A stretch of 64,000 bases of DNA from Dokdonella_A ginsengisoli (GTDB lineage Bacteria > Pseudomonadota > Gammaproteobacteria > Xanthomonadales > Rhodanobacteraceae): contig NZ_JBHSHD010000017.1 in NCBI RefSeq assembly GCF_042652785.1, forward strand, positions 62,001 to 126,000. The letters run 5' to 3'. Below, in pieces: positions 8,434 through 18,181 of the stretch. The position numbers and the translations under genes were made by a program. Numbering within the stretch: the stretch's first letter is position 1; each line of letters starts with the position of its first letter. A model generated the notes under the pieces. The model did not search any database and was not told the origin of the DNA. It saw only the letters and a program-made list of their open reading frames with translations.

Positions 8434-9180
8434 TCAGTGCACGTCCTTCCAGAACTCGTGCTTGAGCACGTAGGCGATCAGCGTGAACAGGGCCAGGTAC
8501 AGCAGCACCCAGACGCCGACCGCTTCGCGCTGCAGCGCCGCCGGCTCGGCCGCGTACTGCAGGAAGGCGGTGATGTCGCGCACGGTGCGGTCGAACTGCT
8601 CCGGGGTCTGCCGCCCCGGCGTGTGCAGGTCGAGCTTCTCGACGCCGGCCTCGTGGCCGTCGGCGGCCGGCTTGGGCACCGCCACCTGCAGGCCCTGCAG
8701 CTCCCACAGCGGGTTGGGCATCGAGGCGTTGGCGAACAGCGTGTTGTTCCAGCCGAGCGGACGGGTCGGATCGAGGTAGAACGACTTCAGGTAGGTATAG
8801 ATCCAGTCCGGCCCCTTGGAGCGGGCTTCCAGGGTCAGGTCCGGCGGCGCCTTGCCGAACCACTTGGTGCCGTCGGCCGGCGGCATGTGGCTGACCGCGT
8901 GCTCGCCGACCTTGACGCCGGTGAAGACGAGATTCTTCTCCACGTCCTTCGGATCGAGCTGCAGGTCCTCGGCGATACGCGAGTAGCGCAGGTACTGCAG
9001 CGAGTGGCAGCCCGAGCAGTAGTTGAAGAACAGCTTCGCGCCACGCTGCAGCGAGGCGACGTCGTCGAGGCTGACGCTGGCCGACTGCAGTCCGGCGCCT
9101 TCGGAGGCCTGCGCCGTGCCGAACGTCATCAGGCAGGCGAGCAGGCCGGCGGCGAACTTCGCGAACACGGAGTTTTTCAT
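8434..9180 (-). CDS. petC: Cytochrome c1 of the bc1 complex
   Basis: Cytochrome c1 passes electrons from the Rieske centre to soluble or membrane cytochrome c in the bc1 complex. The 248-residue product has a Sec signal peptide (residues 1-25, ending AQA), the haem-binding CSGCH at C55-C58-H59, and ASMPNPLW supplying the likely methionine ligand. One C-terminal membrane helix (VWVLLYLALFTLIAYVL) ends in a basic tail. An alternative ATG at 9207 overlaps the petB stop and would add nine residues before the signal peptide; 9180 gives the more usual signal sequence. It is the last gene of petABC. Confidence 0.93.
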   Translation of the reverse strand: MKNSVFAKFAAGLLACLMTFGTAQASEGAGLQSASVSLDDVASLQRGAKLFFNYCSGCHSLQYLRYSRIAEDLQLDPKDVEKNLVFTGVKVGEHAVSHMPPADGTKWFGKAPPDLTLEARSKGPDWIYTYLKSFYLDPTRPLGWNNTLFANASMPNPLWELQGLQVAVPKPAADGHEAGVEKLDLHTPGRQTPEQFDRTVRDITAFLQYAAEPAALQREAVGVWVLLYLALFTLIAYVLKHEFWKDVH

Positions 9181-9199
9181 GGCTGGGGTCGTCCTGGCC

Positions 9200-10528
9200 T
9201 TAGTCATGCGTCGTCACCCGGTCCGGCACCGGCTTGGTCTTCTCGAAGCCGAAGTGCGTGTAGGCCCACAGGAACGCGAAGAACGCGAAGTAGACGACCG
9301 TCCAGAAACGGCCGAACAGGTTCTCGATGAAGGTGGCGTCGGCCTCGGCGCCGAACAGCTTCGGGATCATCTCGGCCGAGACGCCGGCCCCGACCGCGCC
9401 GAGCAGCACGAACGACAGCGCGAACAGGCCGAGCCCGATCTTGTAGCCGGTGCCGCGGTAGCGCACCGACTTCACCTTGCCGCGGTCCAGCCACGGCATC
9501 AGGAACAGCAGCGCGATCGCGGCGAACATCGCGATCACGCCCCAGATCGCGGTGCCGAAGAACGACGGCACCATGCGCAGAATCGCGTAGAACGGCGTGA
9601 AGTACCACACCGGCTTGATGTGCGCGGGCGTGGCGAGGTTGTTGGCCGGGACGAAGTTGTCGTGCTCGAGGAACCAGCCGCCGAAGGTCGGCGCGTAGAA
9701 CACGATGAACGCGGCGATCAGCAGGAAGAAGCCGGTGCCGAAGATGTCCTTCACCGTGTAGTACGGATGGAAGGCGATGCCGTCGAGCGGCGTGCCGTCG
9801 GGCTTCTTCTTTTCCTTGATCTCCACGCCGTCGGGATTGTTCGAACCGACCTCGTGCAGCGCGGCCAGGTGCAGCACGACCAGCAGCAGCAGCACCAGCG
9901 GCAGCGCGATCACGTGCAGGGCGAAGAAGCGGTTCAGCGTCGCGTCGGCGGGCAGGTAGTCGCCCATGATCCACTCGACCAGCGACGGACCGATCCACGG
10001 GATCGTGCCGAACAGCGAGATGATCACCTTCGCGCCCCAGAACGACATGTTGCCCCACGGCAGCACGTAGCCCAGGAACGCCTCGGCCATCAGCGCGAGG
10101 AAGATCAGCATGCCGAGGATCCAGACCAGCTCGCGCGGCTTCTTGTACGAGCCGTACATCAGGCCGCGGAACATGTGCAGGTAGACCACCACGAAGAACA
10201 GCGAGGCGCCGGTCGAATGCATGTAGCGGATCAGCCAGCCCCAGCTGACGTCGCGCATGATGTACTCGACCGAGGCGAACGCCGCCGACACGCCGGGCGC
10301 GACTTCGGCCGCGCTCGGCTTGTAGTTCATGGTCAGGAAGATGCCGGTCACGATCTGGTTGACCAGCACCAGCAGCGCCAGCGAGCCGAAGTAGTACCAG
10401 AGGTTGAAGTTCTTCGGCGCGTAGTAGCCGGCGGTGTGCGCGTTGAGGAACGAGAAGACCGGCAGGCGGTCCTCGATCCAGTTCACCACGCCGTTCTTGG
10501 ATTGGATCCGCGTCATCGTGGTGCCCAT
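9200..10528 (-). CDS. petB: Cytochrome b of the bc1 complex
   Basis: Cytochrome b carries both haems b and the quinol oxidation and quinone reduction sites. The 442-residue protein has the expected eight or nine membrane helices. The haem-binding helix regions include GWLIRYMHSTGASLFF with YLHMFRG, and FFALHVIALPLVLLLLVVLH. The Qo region reads PVWYF where mitochondria and alphaproteobacteria have PEWY, a substitution that from memory is usual in beta- and gammaproteobacteria. The start ATG overlaps the petA stop codon (TAATG), so petA and petB are translationally coupled. The 3' end overlaps a possible upstream start of petC. Confidence 0.96.
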   Translation of the reverse strand: MGTTMTRIQSKNGVVNWIEDRLPVFSFLNAHTAGYYAPKNFNLWYYFGSLALLVLVNQIVTGIFLTMNYKPSAAEVAPGVSAAFASVEYIMRDVSWGWLIRYMHSTGASLFFVVVYLHMFRGLMYGSYKKPRELVWILGMLIFLALMAEAFLGYVLPWGNMSFWGAKVIISLFGTIPWIGPSLVEWIMGDYLPADATLNRFFALHVIALPLVLLLLVVLHLAALHEVGSNNPDGVEIKEKKKPDGTPLDGIAFHPYYTVKDIFGTGFFLLIAAFIVFYAPTFGGWFLEHDNFVPANNLATPAHIKPVWYFTPFYAILRMVPSFFGTAIWGVIAMFAAIALLFLMPWLDRGKVKSVRYRGTGYKIGLGLFALSFVLLGAVGAGVSAEMIPKLFGAEADATFIENLFGRFWTVVYFAFFAFLWAYTHFGFEKTKPVPDRVTTHD

Positions 10529-11133
10529 TACGCGGCCTCCTTGCCCGGGTCGACGCCGATCATGATGTGCGCGTCGTCGACGAAGTGGTACGGCGGCACC
10601 GGCAGGTTGGCCGGCGCCGGCACGCCCTCGTAGACGCGGCCGGCGATGTCGTAGCGCGACTTGTGGCAGGGGCAGTAGAAGCCGCCCTGCCAGTGCGGGT
10701 CGAACGGCTCGGGCTTCAGCTCGGGGAAGAAGTCCGGCACGCAGCCCAGGTGCGTGCACAGGCCGGTCACGACCAGCCATTCGGGCTTGATCGAGCGGAA
10801 TTCATTCTTCGCGTACTCGGGCTGCTGCGCGGTGTTCTCGGACTTCGGGTCGCGCAGGTGCGACTCGACGCCCGGAAGCGCGTCGAGCTGCGCCTTCGTG
10901 CGGTTGACGACGAACACCGGCAGGCCGCGCCATGCGAAGGTGACCTTCTGCCCCGGTTCGATCTTGCTGATATCGGCCAGTACCGGTGCGCCGGCGGTCT
11001 TCGCCGCCACGCTCGGCTCCCACGACTTGACGAAGGGAATCGCCGCGAGCACGACGCCCGCGCCCCCGACGACCGAAGTCGTCGCGGTCAGGAATCGGCG
11101 GCGCCCCTGGTCCACCACAGCATCGTTTGCCAT
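10528..11133 (-). CDS. petA: Rieske iron-sulfur subunit of the bc1 complex
   Basis: This 201-residue subunit carries the 2Fe-2S cluster that takes the first electron from quinol. The N-terminus MANDAVVDQGRRRFL has a twin-arginine motif followed by a single hydrophobic anchor (residues 16-34), as expected for a Tat-exported, uncleaved Rieske protein. Cluster motifs are CTHLGC (C126, H128, with C131) and CPCHKS (C154, H157, with C156); C131 and C156 should form the stabilising disulfide. An upstream in-frame start at 11199 would put 22 residues before the Tat motif, so 11133 is preferred. It is first in the petABC operon. Confidence 0.96.
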   Translation of the reverse strand: MANDAVVDQGRRRFLTATTSVVGGAGVVLAAIPFVKSWEPSVAAKTAGAPVLADISKIEPGQKVTFAWRGLPVFVVNRTKAQLDALPGVESHLRDPKSENTAQQPEYAKNEFRSIKPEWLVVTGLCTHLGCVPDFFPELKPEPFDPHWQGGFYCPCHKSRYDIAGRVYEGVPAPANLPVPPYHFVDDAHIMIGVDPGKEAA

Positions 11134-11422
11134 CAGCACTCCGGGATTTGCGCGATCGTCCCTGACCACGACGAGTAAAGAGATGAAGCGACCTTCCATG
11201 GCCGCGCATTTCGTCGAAGACTCAAAACCTCTTCAGGCATGCCGCCGCGCGCGCCGCTGTACGCCGTCGCGCCGCTGGGGTGGGCCTGAAAATCGTGTTA
11301 GTTTAACGAACGCCCCTACACCGCACAATCGAAGCCGCGTGCCGTCGCGGTCGGCGCGGGCGATCGCCGCGCGACCGTCCGGCGGCCCGCAGGCAGCGAT
11401 CGCGACATCCCAATTCCGACCT

Positions 11423-12616
<1,194 letters not shown>

Positions 12617-12638
12617 GGCTCCGTTCGAACGAACCGCG

Positions 12639-14231
12639 CTATCCGTGCGCGCCGCAGTCGGCGACGCGCTCCGGCCGGCCGTCGGCGCGCGCAGCGGGAG
12701 CCTCGTGCGTGTTGGCGATGTCGTGTGCCGAGGCGCCGCCGAACAGCGACAGCACCAGCACCGCCGTCACCGTTGTCGCAGCGGCGAGCGCATCGACCAG
12801 GTGGCCGAACGCGCGTTCGTACACGCCGATCAGCGTCGCCGGATCGAGCGTCGGCGCGAGCAGCGCGCGCGCCTGCGCGAGGTCGCCGATGCCCAGGTGC
12901 TGCGCGATTTCGGCCACGCGGCCGGCGTGGCCCGGCAGGGCGGCCTGCAGTCCCGCACCGAGAAAGGTGGCGAGCGCCGCGCTGGCGAGCGCGATCGTCA
13001 CGCCCTCCCCCGAGACGCGGCTGGCGCCGAAGATGCCGGCGGCCATGCCGGCACGCTCCTTCGGCACCACGCTGATCGCCAGCCCGTCCATCAGTCCCCA
13101 CGGCACCGCCGCGCCGATGCCGATCAGCAGCAGCGGCGCGATCCAGCCCGCACCGGGATCGGCGCGGCCGAGCCAGACCAATCCGGCGGCGGCGAGCAGC
13201 AGTCCGCCCGAACACAGCACGCCGGGCGGCACGCGATGGCTGGCCACCGCGCCGACGAAGGGCACCACCAGCATCGGCAGCGACAGCGCGATCATCAGCA
13301 GACCGGCCTGCAGCGCGCCGTAGCCCTCGACACCGATCAGCCGCGCCGGCAGCAGCACGATCAGCACGAGATAGCAGAACCCGGTGCCGATAGGCAGCAG
13401 CTGCGCGCCGATGAAGCGCGGATAGCGGAACAGCGCCAGATCGAGCATCGGCCGGCGCGAACGCTGCTCGATGCGCACGAACAGCGCCAGCAGCAGGCCG
13501 GAGCCGATCAGGGCGGCGAGCACGAGCGGATGGCCCCAGCCGCGCGCCGGCGCTTCCAGTACGCCGGCGGTGAACGCGGCCAGCATCGCGGTGAAGGCGA
13601 GACTGCCCGGCACGTCGATGCCGGCCGCGGCGGGATCGCGCGACTCGCGCATGCGCGGCAGGCCGAACACGGTGGCCGCCGTCGCCACCACCACGCTCGA
13701 CAGGAAAATCGAGCGCCAGCCATGGGTCTGCGTCAACCAGCCGGCCAGGCTCGGCCCGAAGGCGAGGCCGATGCCGAACGTCGTGCCGAGCAGGCTGAAC
13801 GCGCGCAGGCGCGCGGCGCCGTGGAACTCCTGGGCGAGTGCCGCATTGCCGCCGGACAGGGCTGCCGCGGCGGCGACTCCCTGCACCACGCGCAGGACAT
13901 TCAGCCAGAACAGGTCGGGCACGAACGCGAGCAGCGACGAGGCCACGCCGAAGGCGGCGATGCCGATCCCGAACACGCGCTTGCGCCCCACCCCGTCGGC
14001 AAGCGCGCCTGCCGCCATCAGACAGCTGCCGAAGGCGAGCATGAAGGCGTTCGTCATCCAGGTCAGTGCGGCCGGACTGCCGCCCAGTTCGGCCGCGATC
14101 GCCGGCGTGGCGATCGGCGGTCCGGTGAAGTTGAGCGGCAGCACGAATCCCGCCAGGCAGACGGCGCCGAGGATCAGGAAGCGGTCGAAGCGGCCGCGCA
14201 GCGGCGCGGCGGGCGGAAGGGAATGAGGCAT
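12639..14231 (-). CDS. MFS drug/metabolite exporter (14-helix type)
   Basis: The 530-residue inner-membrane protein looks like a DHA2-type major facilitator exporter. It has about 14 hydrophobic helices, motif A near GALADGVGRKRVFGIGIAAF, and motif C-like glycine-rich GTTFGIGLAFGPSLAGWL. Such carriers exchange drugs or small metabolites for protons. Substrate cannot be told from sequence. The start chosen, MPHSLPPAAPLRGRFDRF, sits just before helix 1; a frame extension to 14291 would run into the regulator's promoter. It is divergently transcribed from a LysR regulator with a perfect palindrome between them, so it is very likely that regulator's target. Confidence 0.85.
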   Translation of the reverse strand: MPHSLPPAAPLRGRFDRFLILGAVCLAGFVLPLNFTGPPIATPAIAAELGGSPAALTWMTNAFMLAFGSCLMAAGALADGVGRKRVFGIGIAAFGVASSLLAFVPDLFWLNVLRVVQGVAAAAALSGGNAALAQEFHGAARLRAFSLLGTTFGIGLAFGPSLAGWLTQTHGWRSIFLSSVVVATAATVFGLPRMRESRDPAAAGIDVPGSLAFTAMLAAFTAGVLEAPARGWGHPLVLAALIGSGLLLALFVRIEQRSRRPMLDLALFRYPRFIGAQLLPIGTGFCYLVLIVLLPARLIGVEGYGALQAGLLMIALSLPMLVVPFVGAVASHRVPPGVLCSGGLLLAAAGLVWLGRADPGAGWIAPLLLIGIGAAVPWGLMDGLAISVVPKERAGMAAGIFGASRVSGEGVTIALASAALATFLGAGLQAALPGHAGRVAEIAQHLGIGDLAQARALLAPTLDPATLIGVYERAFGHLVDALAAATTVTAVLVLSLFGGASAHDIANTHEAPAARADGRPERVADCGAHG

Positions 14232-14302
14232 GGACAGGCCCGAAGGGAAACCGGACTGCACGGTATCCGTGCCGGAATCTGCGAAAAACAACGTTCCTAT
14301 CC

Positions 14303-14319
14303 ATTCTTCATGGAAGAAT
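14303..14319. promoter_or_regulatory. LysR-type operator palindrome
   Basis: ATTCTTCATGGAAGAAT is a perfect 7-3-7 palindrome containing the T-N11-A pattern of LysR boxes. It lies in the 116-base divergent space between the MFS exporter and the LysR gene, 28 bases before the regulator's ATG. It is the natural binding site for that regulator and could control both genes. Confidence 0.55.
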
Positions 14320-14347
14320 TGTCCGCAATTCGTCGCGAGAGACGCGC

Positions 14348-15265
14348 ATGGACAAGTTCAACAGCCTGATTGCCTTCGTCAGAACGGCCGAGAGCGGCAG
14401 CTTCGTCGCCAGCGGCCGCCAGCTCGGCCTGTCCGCCTCGGCCGTCGGCAAGAGCGTGGCCCGGCTCGAACAGGAACTGGGCCTGCGCCTGTTCGAACGC
14501 AATACGCGCAACGTCCGCCTGACCGAACCCGGCCGCCTGTACTACGAACGCTGCCGCCCCCTGCTCGACGACCTCGCCGATGCCGAAGCGATGCTGACCC
14601 AATCCATGCAGGCGCCGCGCGGCCGCCTGCGCATCAGCCTGCCGACCAACGGCTACCACTTCCTGATGCCGGTGCTGCCGGAATTCCGTTCGCGCTACCC
14701 GGAGATCGAGCTCGACCTGGATTTCAACGACCAGCTCGTCGACGTGGTGGCCGACCGGTTCGACGCGGTGATCCGCAGCGGCGACATGCCGGACTCGCGC
14801 CTGCAGGCGCGCCGGCTCGGTCCGTTCTGCTTCATGCTGTGCGCCTCGCCAGACTATCTCGCCCGTGCCGGCGTGCCGCAGCGGCCGCGCGACCTGGAAC
14901 GCCATTGCTGCGTGCGCTTCCGCTTCGCGCACAGCGGCAAGCTGCAGGAATGGGCGCTGAAGCTGGAACCGGGAGAGCGGCCGCCGCACCTTCCGGCGAG
15001 CCTGATCTGCAACAACGGCGAAGCGGCGGTGGCCGCCGCGATGCACGGCATGGGCATCGTCTACAGCGTCAATTTCCTGGTCGGCGACGCGCTCGCCGAC
15101 GGCCGCCTGCAGCGCGTGCTGGAGGGCTGCGAGGAACAGTTCGGCCAGTTCTGGCTGCTGTGGCCGAACCAGCGGCGGATGCCGCCGAAGCTGCGCGTGT
15201 TCATCGACTTCGTCGGCGCGCGGCTGTTCGCCGCCGCGCAGGTGCCGCGTCAGAGCGCCTTCTGA
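14348..15265 (+). CDS. LysR-family transcriptional regulator
   Basis: The 305-residue protein has the LysR winged helix-turn-helix at its N-terminus (residues 1-60: FVRTAESGSFVASGRQLGLS, then VGKSVARLEQELGLRLFERN) and a periplasmic-binding-like effector domain from about residue 90. The sequence is of the CrgA/AaeR-like group often found beside exporters. The closest candidate target is the divergent MFS gene. Its 3' end overlaps the convergent transglycosylase gene by 16 bases. The effector is unknown. Confidence 0.93.
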   Translation: MDKFNSLIAFVRTAESGSFVASGRQLGLSASAVGKSVARLEQELGLRLFERNTRNVRLTEPGRLYYERCRPLLDDLADAEAMLTQSMQAPRGRLRISLPTNGYHFLMPVLPEFRSRYPEIELDLDFNDQLVDVVADRFDAVIRSGDMPDSRLQARRLGPFCFMLCASPDYLARAGVPQRPRDLERHCCVRFRFAHSGKLQEWALKLEPGERPPHLPASLICNNGEAAVAAAMHGMGIVYSVNFLVGDALADGRLQRVLEGCEEQFGQFWLLWPNQRRMPPKLRVFIDFVGARLFAAAQVPRQSAF

Positions 15266-16374
15266 TACCGATCGCGCAGGGTCGCCACGCGCTGCACATA
15301 GACCTGGGTCTCGTCGTACGGCGGCACGCCGCGATATTTCTGCACGGCGCCGGGACCGGCGTTGTAGGCGGCGGTGGCGAGCTGGGCGTCGCCGTCGAAG
15401 GTCTGCAGCAGCTGCGCCAGGTAGCGCGCGCCGCCGCGGATGTTCTGGCCGACGTCGAACGCGTCGGTCACGCCCAGATCGCCGGCCGTGCCCGGCATCA
15501 GCTGCATCAGTCCCTGCGCGCCCTTGGTCGACAGCGCCATCGGATTGAACGCGGACTCGGCGTGGATCACCGCACGCAGCAGCGCCACGTCGACGCCGAA
15601 GTCGGCCGCCGCCATCGCGATCTCGTCCTTGTACGCGTCCAGGTTCAGGGCCGTGCGCGCGAAGTCGATCTTCGAATGCAGGTCGCAGGCGACGCAGGTC
15701 GCGATGTAGGTGAACAGCACCGCGAACGCGCCGCCCTTCGGCCGCACGTTGGTGTATTCGATGATCCCGTCCTTGCGGTCCACGCGGTAGACCGAGCCGC
15801 GCACGATCTTCGTCTTCGTCGCCGGCTGCACCGAAGCGAGCGTGGCCGCCTCGCGCGCCGGGGCCGCCGGCGCCGGGCGCGGGCGCGGCCGATACGGCGC
15901 GGCGATGAACAGCGGCGGCCCCAGCGCGGGCGCCGTGCTGGCCACGTCGGCGAGCACGCTGGAGAAATCTTCCGGCACGAAGATCCTGGCCGTGCTGACC
16001 ATGCCCGAGCGGACCGCGACGAACGACTCGCGCGCCGCCTCGGGCGGCTCGACCGTCGCGGCGGCTGCGACGCCGGCGAAATCCGCCTTCGCCGCCGGCG
16101 CGGGACTTTCCTCGTAAACCCAGCCCTGCGTGGTCACCGTGCGCGGCTTCGGCGCCGCCGCCACCGCCGGCCTGGGCGCCGGAGCCTTCGACGCAGCGTC
16201 GGCGTAACGCGACAACACCTTGCACTTGGGGAAGCCGTCGGGCTTGTTCGTATAGGCGACGACGCCGTCCTTCGCCTCGCAGCGATAGAGCACGCCGGCG
16301 CCGGCAGGACGCGCCTGCAGCAGCGCCGCGGCAGCGAACACGAGGCAGGCAAGGGACGACAAGAACCGCAGCAT
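15250..16374 (-). CDS. Secreted lytic transglycosylase (SLT family)
   Basis: The 374-residue protein has a Sec signal peptide (residues 1-26) and a C-terminal SLT domain with the catalytic glutamate at E273 (VIHAESAFNP), followed by GAQGLMQLMPGTAGDLGV, NIRGGARYLAQLL and AYNAGPGAV. It should cleave peptidoglycan between MurNAc and GlcNAc in the periplasm. Two DUF4124-like motifs, YRCEAKDGVVAYTNKPDG near residue 30 and YRVDRKDGIIEYTN near 196, flank a long Ala/Pro-rich linker. This two-motif layout is unusual compared with short SLT proteins. It converges with, and overlaps by 16 bases, the LysR gene. Confidence 0.92.
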   Translation of the reverse strand: MLRFLSSLACLVFAAAALLQARPAGAGVLYRCEAKDGVVAYTNKPDGFPKCKVLSRYADAASKAPAPRPAVAAAPKPRTVTTQGWVYEESPAPAAKADFAGVAAAATVEPPEAARESFVAVRSGMVSTARIFVPEDFSSVLADVASTAPALGPPLFIAAPYRPRPRPAPAAPAREAATLASVQPATKTKIVRGSVYRVDRKDGIIEYTNVRPKGGAFAVLFTYIATCVACDLHSKIDFARTALNLDAYKDEIAMAAADFGVDVALLRAVIHAESAFNPMALSTKGAQGLMQLMPGTAGDLGVTDAFDVGQNIRGGARYLAQLLQTFDGDAQLATAAYNAGPGAVQKYRGVPPYDETQVYVQRVATLRDRYQKAL

Positions 16375-16500
16375 GAGCGCTATGGAACCCTTTTCGGACG
16401 CGAAGTTTCCGCCATGCCCCAGCCCGGCAGCCCCCTGCCGGATGCTTGGCGAGGCGCGGTTTTACCACGTAAACTGGTGAACTTCCTAGGATTTGTGCAC

Positions 16501-17856
16501 ATGGCCGGCAAGCTCTACATCAAGACCCACGGTTGCCAGATGAACGAGTACGACTCGGCCAAGATGGCCGACGTGCTCGGCGCCGCGCACGGGCTCGAGC
16601 TGACCCAGAACGAGGCCGAGGCCGACGTCATCCTGATCAACACCTGCTCGATCCGCGAGAAGGCGCAGGAGAAGGTGTTCAGCCAGCTCGGCCGCTGGCG
16701 CGAGCTGAAGCAGGCCAACAGCGCGGTGGTGATCGGCGTCGGCGGCTGCGTCGCCAGCCAGGAGGGCGAGGCGATCGTCAAGCGCGCGCCGTTCGTCGAC
16801 CTCGTGTTCGGCCCGCAGACCCTGCATCGCCTGCCGCAGATGATCGAGGCGCGCCGCGCCAGCGGCCGGCCGCAGGTGGACATCTCCTTCCCCGAGATCG
16901 AGAAGTTCGACAAGCTGCCCGAGCCGCGTGCCGAAGGCCCGAGCGCCTTCGTCTCGATCATGGAGGGCTGCTCGAAGTACTGCTCGTTCTGCGTCGTGCC
17001 GTACACGCGCGGCGAGGAGATCAGCCGGCCGTTCGACGACGTCGTCGCCGAGATCGCGATGCTCGCCGAACAGGGCGTGCGCGAGGTCAACCTGCTCGGC
17101 CAGAACGTCAACGCCTACCGCGGCGCGATGCACGACGGCTCGGTCGCCGACCTCGGCCTGCTGATCCACGCCATCGCGCAGATCGACGGCATCGGCCGCA
17201 TCCGCTTCACCACCTCGCATCCGCTGGAGTTCTCCGACTCGCTGGTCGAGGCCTACGCCAACGTGCCGCAGCTGGCGGACTTCCTGCACTTGCCGGTGCA
17301 ATCGGGCTCGGACCGCATCCTCGCCGCGATGAAGCGCGGCTACACCGCACTGGAGTTCAAGCAGAAGATCCGCAAGCTGCGCGCGGTGCGGCCGGACATC
17401 TGCATCTCGTCGGACTTCATCGTCGGCTTCCCCGGCGAGACCGACGCCGACTTCGACAAGACGATGAAGCTGATCGACGACGTCGGCTTCGACCAGAGCT
17501 TCTCCTTCATCTATTCCAAGCGCCCCGGCACGCCGGCGGCCAACCTCGCCGACGACACGCCCGACGCGGTCAAGCACGCGCGTCTGGAACGCCTGCAGGC
17601 GACCATCAACGCGAACGCGAAGAAGATCAGCGAGGCGATGGTCGGCAGCGTGCAGCGCGTGCTCGTCGAAGGCCCGAGCCGCAAGAACCCCAACGAGCTG
17701 ACCGGCAAGACCGAGAACATGCGCTCGGTGAACTTCCCCGCTCCGCCGCGCCTGGTCGGCGAGTTCGTCGACGTCGTCATCACCGAAGCGCTGACCAACT
17801 CGCTGCGCGGACGCGTGAAACTCGACGACCAGCGCCCCGCCGCATCGGCCGCCTGA
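16501..17856 (+). CDS. miaB: tRNA-2-methylthio-N6-dimethylallyladenosine synthase
   Basis: MiaB adds the 2-methylthio group to i6A37 of tRNAs that read codons starting with U. The 451-residue radical-SAM enzyme has the N-terminal UPF0004 domain with auxiliary-cluster cysteines C12, C49 and C83, the SAM cluster CxxxCxxC at C157, C161 and C164 (GCSKYCSFC), and a C-terminal TRAM domain (VQRVLVEG to LRGRVKL). The chosen ATG precedes KLYIKTHGCQMN; the frame stays open upstream without homology. In most gammaproteobacteria miaB directly precedes phoH (ybeZ). Here 4.3 kb of accessory genes separate them. Confidence 0.97.
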   Translation: MAGKLYIKTHGCQMNEYDSAKMADVLGAAHGLELTQNEAEADVILINTCSIREKAQEKVFSQLGRWRELKQANSAVVIGVGGCVASQEGEAIVKRAPFVDLVFGPQTLHRLPQMIEARRASGRPQVDISFPEIEKFDKLPEPRAEGPSAFVSIMEGCSKYCSFCVVPYTRGEEISRPFDDVVAEIAMLAEQGVREVNLLGQNVNAYRGAMHDGSVADLGLLIHAIAQIDGIGRIRFTTSHPLEFSDSLVEAYANVPQLADFLHLPVQSGSDRILAAMKRGYTALEFKQKIRKLRAVRPDICISSDFIVGFPGETDADFDKTMKLIDDVGFDQSFSFIYSKRPGTPAANLADDTPDAVKHARLERLQATINANAKKISEAMVGSVQRVLVEGPSRKNPNELTGKTENMRSVNFPAPPRLVGEFVDVVITEALTNSLRGRVKLDDQRPAASAA

Positions 17857-18181
17857 GCGGCGGCGATCCGCTCCGCGCCGCACGGCTGCGCTGATTTGTG
17901 AATTAATAGTCTTGTCGACAAAGATATTCGGCAAAAAAGTCGCACTGCCGATTGTCGCGGCCCGGCCTCTCCTCTAGGCTACGCGACGAGCAGTCGCCGC
18001 GGCCGTGCCGGGCGATGCGACAGGGGATCCACCACGCCATGTTCCATGCCGGCTCGCCGCCGTGTCGCTTCGTGCCGCCCGCGCCGCCGGCAGGTGCTTC
18101 GCGCGCCGACGCGTTCGGCGCGCCGCGGCGCGCGCCCGGGCAGCCCCGCCCGCTTCTCTCACGCTGTCTTTCGAGGCCGTC
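17857..18181. other. Gap before the collagen-like gene
   Basis: This 325-base gap contains a short AT-rich island at 17894-17940 that stands out against the GC-rich surroundings. Within it TTGTCGACAA (17912-17921) is a perfect 10-base palindrome, followed by AAGATATT and a run of six A, so a promoter with an operator is plausible. The rest (17941-18181) is GC-rich and I see no gene in it, although one frame stays open into the collagen-like gene. Confidence 0.4.

Noticed and set aside
11294..11308. GTTA-GTT-TAAC upstream of the DegS-like gene as an operator
   Set aside because: The inverted repeat is only four bases per arm and could easily be chance.
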